DNA of 64,000 nt. Source: Eledone cirrhosa. Lineage: Eukaryota > Mollusca > Cephalopoda > Octopoda > Eledonidae. This document shows positions 56,478 through 64,000 of the stretch, piece after piece. Numbering within the stretch: position 1 is the stretch's first letter; every line of letters starts with the position of its first letter. A program made the position numbers and the translations under genes. Below the pieces are notes generated by a model. That model saw nothing but the letters and a program-made list of their open reading frames with translations, was not told the DNA's origin and did no database searches. The DNA lies in contig OZ024741.1 in the NCBI GenBank assembly GCA_964016885.1, positions 25,564,374 through 25,628,373 of the forward strand. Reading direction: 5' to 3'.

Positions 56478-56704
56478 CTATGAAAATTGGAAAATATAAT
56501 TACAGTAAGATATATAGAGTTAGAGTAGGATATCACATAGACCAGCTACAGAAATATCATATATATAAATGTAGAATACCACAGAAATATGATATAAAAT
56601 CACAGAAAGATATATCGAGCTACAGTAAGATATGTTTGAAGGAAGAAAACATTGCAGAGAAGAAACTATGATTAAAATAACATACTCATACATATCTATA
56701 TATA

Positions 56705-56850
56705 TTTAGCTGGCATCCTATGAGGTTTCTTGGCTATTTTAATGAGAGGGGCCCTCAGTTAAATCATGAAAAGCAACATGAAATAAAACATCTTGAAGAA
56801 TCAAATTCATAGTTTTATGATTGTGAGTTAATACCCTAACCACCTGGCTA
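56705..56850 (-). mobile_element. Decayed SINE
   Basis: Minus strand: gaagacacatagccaggtgg as head, body with ttgcttttcatgatttaac; related to 55870-56075. Confidence 0.6.
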
Positions 56851-56857
56851 TGTGTCT

Positions 56858-56858
56858 T

Positions 56859-56892
<34 letters not shown>

Positions 56893-57075
56893 CACACACA
56901 CACACAAATACACATATATATACACACACACATATATATATATATATACACACACACATATATACACACACATATACACACACATATATATATACACACA
57001 CATATATATACATACACACACATATATACACACACACATATATATACACACACACACACAAATACACATATATAT

Positions 57076-57110
<35 letters not shown>

Positions 57111-57378
57111 CACACACACATATATATATACACATATACACACACATATATATATACACACACACATATATACACACACACATATATATACATACACACA
57201 CATATATACACACACACATAAATACACATATATACACACACACACATATATATATATATACACACACACATATATATATATACACACACATATATATACA
57301 TACACACACATATATACACACACACATATATATACACACACACACACGCACACATATATATATATATATATATATATG
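56858..57378. repeat. (CA)n/(TA)n microsatellite, about 520 bp
   Basis: Alternating acacac and tatata blocks with no unique sequence. It gives open frames on both strands that are purely compositional. Confidence 0.97.
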
Positions 57379-57420
57379 GATGTAGCTCAGTGATGTAGCA
57401 TATATATATATATATATATA
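57361..57420. repeat. Left target-site duplication of the full-length LINE
   Basis: (TA)n, then ggatgtagctcagtgatgta plus gca, then (TA)n. The same arrangement recurs at about 61377-61460 on the far side of the LINE. The core is a copy of the 5' end of the tRNA-Ala-like sequence at 61461. Confidence 0.75.
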
Positions 57421-57639
57421 TTTCGTATCAAGTCCAAATAGCCAATCTATCGCTAAAACAAACTACATTTTCTGTTTCTATTAATTGCTAAATACGTAAG
57501 TTTTTGGACGTATTTAACAGAACAAATTTTGTATTTTTGTTAATCGCTTGTTAAATGCAAGGACCCCATTCAATCATTACCTTCTTGCTAGCTACCCAAC
57601 ACCCCTCCCTCCCACCCCCACGCACCACCATTGCTATTA

Positions 57640-57715
57640 CGTGGACCAATCATAAAACAGAGCCCCCACGCATCACCAGTATTATTACGCGGACCAATCA
57701 GAAACCAGAGGCCTA
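57640..57715 (+). promoter_or_regulatory. Twin CCAAT boxes in the LINE 5' UTR
   Basis: Two near copies about 45 bp apart: attacgtggaccaatcataa and attacgcggaccaatcagaa. CCAAT boxes in tandem close to the 5' end suggest an internal promoter for the LINE. The role is inferred from the motif only. Confidence 0.45.
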
Positions 57716-57724
57716 TACTATCGC

Positions 57725-60700
57725 TTGCCTGGTTGCCTTTCGATATATGATGGATGGATGGACTGCGGAATCCTGGAGAGTGGAGGTGAGAGAGAAAAAT
57801 CTGGACGCTCAGCGACAATGCCAAAGATAAAGACAAATTCACCTCTTGGACGAGAATGCGAGCACTCCTCATTGTTTCGACCGCGGACGGCTAACATAAC
57901 CCCATCGCCCCCCGCCCCTCACCGCCCCCAACCCCCAAACTTCAGAGTTGGTACCATAAATGTAGGCACCCTAAAGGGTCGCGCTAACGAGGTTGTAGAA
58001 ATGCTTGAACGTAAGGAGGTCGATGTTTGTTGTATTCAAGAGACCAGGTGGAGGGGTGGGTCTGCTAGGTTCATTGAGGGTAAAAAACGATGTTATAAGC
58101 TTTTCTGGGTGGGAAACGACGATGGGCTGGGTGGAGTAGGAATCATGGTAGCAGAAAAGTGGGCAGATAAGATAATAGACGTAAATAGAGTGAACGACAG
58201 AATAATTAAAATACGACTTGTCCTCAATAGAACTACGGTGACAGTAATATCTGCGTACGCACCCCAATCCGGACTGCCCGGCACTATAAAAGACAGATTC
58301 TATGAGACACTGATGCTAACTACCTCCCAAATATCCGACAGTGACTATATAATTATCGCAGGCGACCTAAATGGTCACGTTGGACAACATTGTGACGGCT
58401 ACGACGAAATCCATGGAGGCTATGGGTTTGGTACTAGAAACGAGGAAGGCTCCAGAATCCTGGAATTCTGTGATGCAAATAACCTAACTATCTGTAACAC
58501 TAACTTCAAAAAACGTGACAATCACCTGATCACCTATAGATCCGGGGAACACACAAGCCAGGTAGATTATATCCTTACCAGAAGACGTGACAGAGTGTCT
58601 GTTGTTAACACTAAATCCCTCCCCCATGAAGAATGCACCTCCCAACATAGACTGATAATTAGCGACCTCATAGTCAGGACGAGACGTACTCGACAACAGA
58701 AGAGGACTATCCTCAGGAGGAAAATATGGAAGCTAAAGGACCCCACAGCCAGGAATAAATTTCAAAGCATATTACTTGATGCTTTCGACAGTAAGGAAGA
58801 ACATTTAGAGTCGGACAATATAGAGGGAGAGTGGGAATTTCTGAAAGCAAACCTGCTGTTGGCGACAGACGAGGTCTGTGGCTGGAGCAGGCCTGTAGGC
58901 AGGAGGAGAGTAACATGGTGGTGGAACAGTAAGGTGGAGGGGTCAATTAAGGCCAAAAAGCAGGCTTGGAAAGTATGGCGGGATGGGGGAAGTAGAGAGG
59001 ACTATCAAGTGGCCAGGAGGGAAGCTAGGAGACAAGTGTACTTAGCAAGAAGGGAAGCTGAGGAAAGAAAGTTCAAGCATGTTCTACAACGCGATGACCA
59101 AAAACGTGAGGTATTCAGGATTGCTAGGCAATGCGTCAAGGGAAACCGTGATATTGTCGGGGAGAAGTGTGTACTAAACGACGATGGCACACTTGCCATC
59201 ACCGACGCTGATAAGAAGGTAGCTTGGAAGTGTCACTATGAAAGGCTACTAAATGAGGAGAATAATTGGGAGAAAGGCAGTCTCCCCCATATCGACCCAA
59301 TAGAGGGACCAGCAGTGTTAGTCGAGGGGAGTATAATAAGTAAGGCAATCAAGGATATGAAGACTGGTAAGGCGGCTGGGCCTTCGGAAATAGTTGCTGA
59401 GATGCTGAAGGCATCTGGCACGGTGGGACACACCATGGTCACCCGCATAGTTAACCAAGTCGTACAGAATGGGGTTGTTCCGAAGGACTGGCATAGCAGC
59501 ATCATCGTTAACTGTTATAAGGGTAAAGGAGACGCCCTAGATAGGAGTAACTATAGAGGCATTAAATTAATCGACCAGGTCATGAAGGTCACGGAAAAAG
59601 TAATAGCGCAACTAATCAGAGAGAGAATTGACCTAGATGAAATGCAGTTCGGGTTTGTGTCAGGCAAAAGTACCACAGACGCTCTTTTCATAGTACGACA
59701 ACTACAGGAGAAGTACCTAGCTAAAGGTAAACCCCTCTACTTAGCTTTTGTCGACTTGGAGAAAGCCTTCGACAGAGTCCCCCGCTCCATTATCTGGTGG
59801 GCTCTTAGAAAACTAGGCGTTGACGAATGGCTTGTGAGGGCTATACAAGCCATGTATAAAGAAACAGTCAGCAAGGTTAGAATTAACAACGAATATAGTG
59901 AAGAGTTTAGCGTAAAAGTTGGCGTCCATCAGGGCTCTGTTCTCAGTCCACTACTATTTATTATTGCCCTTCAGGCTATAACAGAGGAGTTCAAGACAGG
60001 CTGCCCATGGGAACTCCTATACGCAGACGACCTGACACTCATAGCGGAATCAATGGCCGAGCTAGAGAAGAAATTCCAAACATGGAAGCACGGCCTAGAG
60101 TCAAAAGGACTTAAAATTAACCTGGCTAAGACCAAAGTACTAGTTTGTAGGAAAGAAAACAAGGCGGCGGTCCCTTCTGGGAAATGGTCGTGCTCGGTGT
60201 GTAGGAAAGGCGTAGGTAGAAACTCCATTTTATGTCCTAAATGCAAAGTATGGGTGCATAAAAGATGTAGTGGGATCACAGGTAAGCTAACTAAGAACAT
60301 AGATTTTACATGTGGCCGGTGCTCTGGTGCAATAAGTAGCAGCAAGTGCCCACAAACTACTAGCTCTTTCAATTGCGCAGAGGGTTCTATAGAAATAGTG
60401 GACAGCTTCCGTTACCTGGGCGATAAAATCAGCAGTGGGGGAGGGTGCTCTGAAAGTACTGTAGCTAGAGTCAGAACTGGTTGGAAAAAGTTCAGAGAGC
60501 TTATACCACTATTAGCTGCTAAAGGGTTCTCACTAAAAATGAAAGGCAGGTTGTACGATGCCTGCATACGAACAGCAATGCTGCATGGCAGTGAGACCTG
60601 GGCATTGTGTGCAGAGGATATACGCAGACTAGAGAGGAACGAAGCTTGCATGCTCCGCTGGATGTGTAACAGTAATATACGTGAACGGCAAAGCATAAAC

Positions 60701-60976
60701 GAACTAAGGAAAAAATTAGAGATAAGAGGGATCAGATGTTGTTTACTCGAGAGAAGGCTACGTTGGTATGGACACGTGATGCGCATGAAAGTCGATAGCT
60801 GTATAACAAAGTGCAGGGCAATAAAGATAGACGGTAGTCACGGAATAGGCAGACCTAGAAAAACCTGGGACGAGCTGATAAACTCCGACATCACACACTT
60901 ACACCTCTCCAAGACAATGTCACTGGACCGAGACCTTTGGCGGTACTCAGTAACAGAGAAGACCCGCCTTACCTAA
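57725..60976 (+). CDS. LINE polyprotein: endonuclease, reverse transcriptase, zinc finger
   Basis: 1083 codons without interruption. Residues about 73-300 are an endonuclease/exonuclease/phosphatase domain with RVGTINVGTL, CCIQETRWRG (Glu), VISAYAPQ, IIAGDLNGHVG, SQVDYIL and a terminal TSQHRLIISDL. RT spans about 560-830: NYRGIKL, DEMQFGFVSGKSTTDALF, AFVDLEKAFDRVP (catalytic Asp, about 675), HQGSVLSPLLF and LLYADDLTLIAES (about 765). A Cys4-His-Cys3 type zinc finger follows at about 821-870 (CSVCRKGVGRNSILCPKC; WVHKRCSG), then a C-terminal basic region with RLRWYGHVMRM. The protein nicks target DNA and copies its own RNA there. A later Met (residue 32) is an alternative start close to the conserved domain. 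All catalytic positions expected for the family are present. Confidence 0.92.
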   Translation: MPGCLSIYDGWMDCGILESGGEREKSGRSATMPKIKTNSPLGRECEHSSLFRPRTANITPSPPAPHRPQPPNFRVGTINVGTLKGRANEVVEMLERKEVDVCCIQETRWRGGSARFIEGKKRCYKLFWVGNDDGLGGVGIMVAEKWADKIIDVNRVNDRIIKIRLVLNRTTVTVISAYAPQSGLPGTIKDRFYETLMLTTSQISDSDYIIIAGDLNGHVGQHCDGYDEIHGGYGFGTRNEEGSRILEFCDANNLTICNTNFKKRDNHLITYRSGEHTSQVDYILTRRRDRVSVVNTKSLPHEECTSQHRLIISDLIVRTRRTRQQKRTILRRKIWKLKDPTARNKFQSILLDAFDSKEEHLESDNIEGEWEFLKANLLLATDEVCGWSRPVGRRRVTWWWNSKVEGSIKAKKQAWKVWRDGGSREDYQVARREARRQVYLARREAEERKFKHVLQRDDQKREVFRIARQCVKGNRDIVGEKCVLNDDGTLAITDADKKVAWKCHYERLLNEENNWEKGSLPHIDPIEGPAVLVEGSIISKAIKDMKTGKAAGPSEIVAEMLKASGTVGHTMVTRIVNQVVQNGVVPKDWHSSIIVNCYKGKGDALDRSNYRGIKLIDQVMKVTEKVIAQLIRERIDLDEMQFGFVSGKSTTDALFIVRQLQEKYLAKGKPLYLAFVDLEKAFDRVPRSIIWWALRKLGVDEWLVRAIQAMYKETVSKVRINNEYSEEFSVKVGVHQGSVLSPLLFIIALQAITEEFKTGCPWELLYADDLTLIAESMAELEKKFQTWKHGLESKGLKINLAKTKVLVCRKENKAAVPSGKWSCSVCRKGVGRNSILCPKCKVWVHKRCSGITGKLTKNIDFTCGRCSGAISSSKCPQTTSSFNCAEGSIEIVDSFRYLGDKISSGGGCSESTVARVRTGWKKFRELIPLLAAKGFSLKMKGRLYDACIRTAMLHGSETWALCAEDIRRLERNEACMLRWMCNSNIRERQSINELRKKLEIRGIRCCLLERRLRWYGHVMRMKVDSCITKCRAIKIDGSHGIGRPRKTWDELINSDITHLHLSKTMSLDRDLWRYSVTEKTRLT

Positions 60977-61371
60977 ATATATAGTAAAACCTACTCCAGC
61001 CAGTAGGCATCTCTAACAAAATACACCCCGTCCCACCACCACCACCCCCACCCGATCCACACCACCCCGTTCTATGTAAAGTTATGTTGGTGCCGCGCCA
61101 TCGAGGCCGAAACAAATGAGATCGTGTAGGTGTCACGACAAAAAAACACACAGTCCACGCTGTAATGTGGCCGTGTAGGCAACACGGTAAAAACCTCCCA
61201 GACCCACACTGTAAATGTGGTTGGTGTTAGGAAGGGCATCCAACTGTAGAAAACCTGCCAGACAGTCCTATGCGAGCAAGACAATCACTCTTGCCTCAAG
61301 TGGGACTACCCCCGTCCAAACCCATGCAAGCGTGGAACACGGACGTTAAACGTTGATGATGATGATGATGA

Positions 61372-61376
<5 letters not shown>

Positions 61377-61425
<49 letters not shown>

Positions 61426-61460
61426 ATGTAGCTCAGTGATGTAGCATATATATATATATA
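61377..61460. repeat. Right target-site duplication of the full-length LINE
   Basis: (TA)n, then ggatgtagctcagtgatgta plus gca and (TA)n, matching 57361-57420; it ends directly at the tRNA-like sequence. Confidence 0.75.
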
Positions 61461-61532
61461 GGGGATGTAGCTCAGTGGTAGAGCGTTCGCTTCGCATGTG
61501 AAAGGCCCCGGTTTCAATCCCCGGCATCTCCA
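61461..61532 (+). tRNA. tRNA-Ala (anticodon CGC), possibly a pseudogene
   Basis: 72 bases fold as a cloverleaf: acceptor ggggatg/catctcc, D arm gctc-agtggta-gagc, anticodon stem ttcgc/gtgaa with loop ttcgcat (anticodon CGC), five-base variable loop, T arm ccggt-ttcaatc-cccgg. The loop-closing pair of the T stem is T-C instead of the almost invariant G-C, which also alters the B box. A T7 terminator follows at 61534-61540. A copy may be transcribed, but the mismatch and the setting among SINE tails and tRNA fragments leave doubt. Confidence 0.7.
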
Positions 61533-61540
61533 GTTTTTTT

Positions 61541-61602
61541 CCGTCTAACCCATGCTAGCGTGGAAGAACGGATGTAAAACGGTGATGATGATGATGATGA
61601 TG
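61541..61602 (+). mobile_element. LINE/SINE tail module after the tRNA
   Basis: ccgtctaacccatgctagcg, tggaagaacggatgtaaaac and (GAT)n follow the terminator directly. The tRNA-like sequence plus this tail has the outline of a minimal SINE: a tRNA head joined to a LINE tail. Confidence 0.7.
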
Positions 61603-61942
61603 GAGGCACATGGCTTAGTGGTTAGAGCATTGGCCTTGCAATCGAAAGGTTGTGAGTTCAATTCTCAGACCGGGTGATGTGTTGTTTCCTTGAGCAAGAC
61701 ACTTTATTTCACATTGCTCCAGTTTACTCAGCTGTAGAAATGAGATGATAGGGACTGGGGTCCCTATCATTCCACTGCAAAGTGGTCGTGGAGGTGCCAC
61801 GGCAAAAAAAGCACCCAGCACTCACTGTAAATGAGGTTGGTGTTAGGAAGGGCATCCAGCTGTAGAAATCAAGCCAGAATCAGTTCCTGTCCCACCCTTG
61901 CAAGCAGGGAAAAGCGGACGTAAAATGAAATGATGATGATAT
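61603..61942 (+). mobile_element. tRNA-derived SINE, plus strand
   Basis: Head ggcacatggcttagtggtta with B box gttgtgagttcaattctc, body with ccttgagcaagacacttta, one 48-bp-like unit, ggaagggcatccagctgtag and a tail gcaagcagggaaaagcggac with (GAT)n. It forms the left arm of an inverted pair with 61961-62262. Confidence 0.88.
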
Positions 61943-61960
61943 ATACACACACACACATAT

Positions 61961-62262
61961 ATCATCATTTCATTTTACGTCCGCTTTCCCCTGCTTGCAA
62001 GGGTGGGACAGGAACTGATTCTGGCTTGATTTCTACAGCTGGATGCCCTTCCTAACACCAACCTCATTTACAGTGAGTGCTGGGTGCTTTTTTTTCCGTG
62101 GCGCCTCCACGACCACTTTGCAGTGGAATGATAGGGACCCCAGTCCCTATCATCTCATTTCTATAGCTGAGTAAACTGGAGCAATGTGAAATAAAGTGTC
62201 TTGCTCAAGGAAACAACACATCACCCGGTCTGAGAATTGAACTCACAACCTTTCGATTGCAA
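61961..62262 (-). mobile_element. tRNA-derived SINE, minus strand, head-truncated
   Basis: Reverse complement of most of 61636-61940, ending within the anticodon region of the head (tttcgattgcaa). It is separated from its partner by a 20-bp (AC)n spacer. Confidence 0.88.
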
Positions 62263-62383
62263 TATGTATATATATATACATATACACACATATACATACA
62301 CACACACATATATATACACACACACACATACACACACACATATACACACACACACACATATATATATACACACACACATATAC

Positions 62384-62434
<51 letters not shown>

Positions 62435-62445
62435 TATACAAAGCA
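62263..62445. repeat. (TA)n/(CA)n microsatellite
   Basis: Low-complexity tatata/acacac sequence; its open frames on both strands are compositional. Confidence 0.95.
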
Positions 62446-63199
62446 GATGAAATGTAAATGACAATAGTCTAATAAGTCAGATAAAGTAACCCTGTAGACA
62501 GAAAAAGAGGACAGTGCCGTTCATAGGAACCGAACCATGCATCTGTCATATACTGGATGACCGTGTTTGATCGTGGCATCAAAGTACCAAAATATCTTCA
62601 GTAATTGTTGTTGTTGTTTAGCCCAAGGACAGCCTTGACTTATGATCAAAAATGTTAAAGTCATGATCATCCTGTCTTTTATTTTATGCAGAGTAAGATT
62701 TCACAGCACTAGCATCACACCTTCATAGTCAGCCTATGAACTTTTCAGCTGACCCTCGTATAAATTGATGTAAAATCTGTATTGAAGTTTTTCAACATGT
62801 CAAATGGAAATGCTTCATTAAGTAAGAGTGCAGGAATGGTTATGTGGTTAAGGAATTTGTTTTGCAACCACAAGGTTCTGAGTTTAATCCCACTGTGCAG
62901 CACTTCAGGCAGGTGTTTTCTACTATAGATTTGTGTTTACTAATACTTGAGAGTGGAATTTGGTCGAGAGAAAGTGTAGCCTGTCACATACTTTCATCTT
63001 ATTGTAATGTAGAATATAAACATTATAGAGAGAGAAATGAAAACTGATGCTTCACAAATGAAGCCCCTTGCACCATGTTTAGAAGTCTTTATCAGGCTTT
63101 GGACCAGTGAATGGTCTACTGGAATTTTATACCAAAATTAGGATCATCACCATTTACACCTGTTTTTCAATACTGGCATGGGTTGGATGAGTTGTCACA
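62446..63199. other. PINCH intron with a SINE head
   Basis: Mostly unique intron sequence. At 62826-62940 (+) there is a tRNA-like head (ggaatggttatgtggttaag; B-box-like ctgagtttaatcccac) of a decayed SINE. 63140-63200 is the unexpanded start of the element that continues as the tandem array. No LIM1 exon was found on the minus strand. Confidence 0.55.
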
Positions 63200-64000
63200 A
63201 ACCAAGTCAGACCTTAACCAGAGCTACAGTCCTCCCAGATGAGCCAAGGACCATATCTTGACTTAACCAGAGCTACAGTCTTCCCAGATGAGCCAAGGAC
63301 CATATCTTGACTTAACCAGAGCTACAGTCCTCCCAGATGAGCCAAGGACCATATCTTGACTTAACCAGAGCTACAGTCCTCCCAGATGAGCCAAGGACCA
63401 TATCTTGACTTAACCAGAGCTACAGTCTTCCCAGATAAGCCAAGGACCATATCTTGACTTAACCAGAGCTACAGTCCTCCCAGATAAGCCAAGGACCATA
63501 TCTTGACTTAACCAGAGCTACAGTCCTCCCAGATGAGCCAAGGACCATATCTTGACTTAACCAGAGCTACAGTCCTCCCAGATGAGCCAAGGACCATATC
63601 TTGACTTAACCAGAGCTACAGTCCTCCCAGATGAGCCAAGGACCATATCTTGACTTAACCAGAGCTTCAGTCCTCCCAGATGAGCCAAGGACCATATCTT
63701 GACTTAACCAGAGCTACAGTCCTCCCAGATGAGCCAAGGACCATATCTTGACTTAACCAGAGCTACAGTCCTCCCAGATGAGCCAAGGACCATATCTTGA
63801 CTTAACCAGAGCTACAGTCCTGCCAGATGAGCCAAGGACCATATCTTGACTTAACCAGAGCTACAGTCCTCCCAGATGAGCCAAGGACCATATCTTGACT
63901 TAACCAGAGCTTCAGTCCTCCCAGATGAGCCAAGGACCATATCTTGACTTAACCAGAGCTACAGTCCTCCCAGATGAGCCAAGGACCATATCTTGACTTA
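63200..64000. repeat. 49-bp minisatellite at the right edge
   Basis: About 16 copies of a 49-bp unit (gagccaaggaccatatcttg plus acttaaccagagctacagtc plus ctcccagat), with very few substitutions, running off the window. It shares its period but not its sequence with the satellite at 1-5782. Lies in the PINCH 5' region. Confidence 0.95.

Larger units (their letters stand above)
57421..61376 (+). mobile_element. Full-length RTE-like LINE with intact ORF
   Basis: It runs from tttcgtatcaagtccaaata to the (GAT)n tail at 61356-61375, flanked by long duplications. A 5' UTR of 300-400 bp is GC-richer than its surroundings. One ORF (57725-60976) is followed by a 400-bp 3' UTR with 48-bp-type units (61120-61215) and the tail module ggaagggcatccaactgtag, catgcaagcgtggaac. 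It is the only complete copy in the window, and its relatives at 5783, 11828, 28266, 31690 and 38991 are truncated. It lies in the PINCH intron upstream of the LIM2 exon, antisense to the gene. Confidence 0.92.

Noticed and set aside
56852..57385. Long open frames of His/Thr/Tyr/Ile or Cys/Val/Tyr
   Set aside because: They are translations of (CA)n/(TA)n microsatellite in all frames.
61605..61680. A second functional tRNA gene
   Set aside because: The tRNA-like head is joined to a SINE body and tail, the arms pair poorly, and copies recur elsewhere in the window.

Overview
The window is animal nuclear DNA, almost certainly from a coleoid cephalopod and probably an octopus. The grounds are two conserved metazoan genes split by large introns, very high repeat content, RTE-like LINEs and tRNA-derived SINEs sharing one 3' module that ends in (GAT)n, and abundant (TA)n/(CA)n microsatellites. 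No bacterial, viral or CRISPR-type feature was seen.

Two host genes are supported, both on the minus strand. (1) The 5' end of NDUFS1, the 75-kDa iron-sulfur subunit of mitochondrial complex I. The start codon is at 13785-13787, coding exon 1 is 13733-13787, coding exon 2 is 8563-8657, and the rest lies off the left edge. (2) Most of a PINCH/LIMS1-type LIM-only adaptor. Nine coding exons run from 56477 down to a stop codon at 36071. They join in one frame (251 codons including stop) with GT/AG borders; the exon(s) for LIM1 and the start of LIM2 lie beyond the right edge.

Nearly everything else is mobile or tandemly repeated DNA. From the left: a 49-bp satellite (1-5782); a 5'-truncated RTE-like LINE (5783-8235); a 48-bp minisatellite grown from the LINE/SINE tail module (8758-11441); another LINE fragment (11828-13258); the NDUFS1 5' region with SINE pieces (13.3-16.8 kb); a non-LTR element with a restriction-like endonuclease domain (16855-24655) split by a young Gypsy LTR element with an extra partial LTR (18095-24241); remnants of a second Gypsy element ending in a 573-bp-arm palindrome (26472-27853); an RTE LINE split by a CR1-like LINE (28.27-30.95 kb); a minus-strand LINE split by a SINE (31.69-32.80 kb); and then the PINCH gene.

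The PINCH introns hold a piggyBac-like MITE split by a second CR1-like LINE (40995-43500), a Gypsy element whose gag carries a 3.6-kb minisatellite open in all three forward frames (46885-55819), and a full-length RTE-like LINE with an uninterrupted 1083-codon ORF (57421-61376). They also hold a tRNA-Ala-like sequence (61461-61532) and two SINEs in tail-to-tail inverted orientation (61636-62262). A second 49-bp tandem array fills 63200-64000.

The recurring theme is growth of minisatellites out of transposon modules: the LINE/SINE tail at 8.8-11.4 kb, a Gypsy gag linker at 48.2-51.8 kb, probably a MITE-like end at 1-5.8 kb, and a SINE-like segment at 63.2-64 kb. Several of these arrays are free of stop codons in more than one frame. 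No gene set that looks like a new enzymatic system was seen; the novel material is structural.
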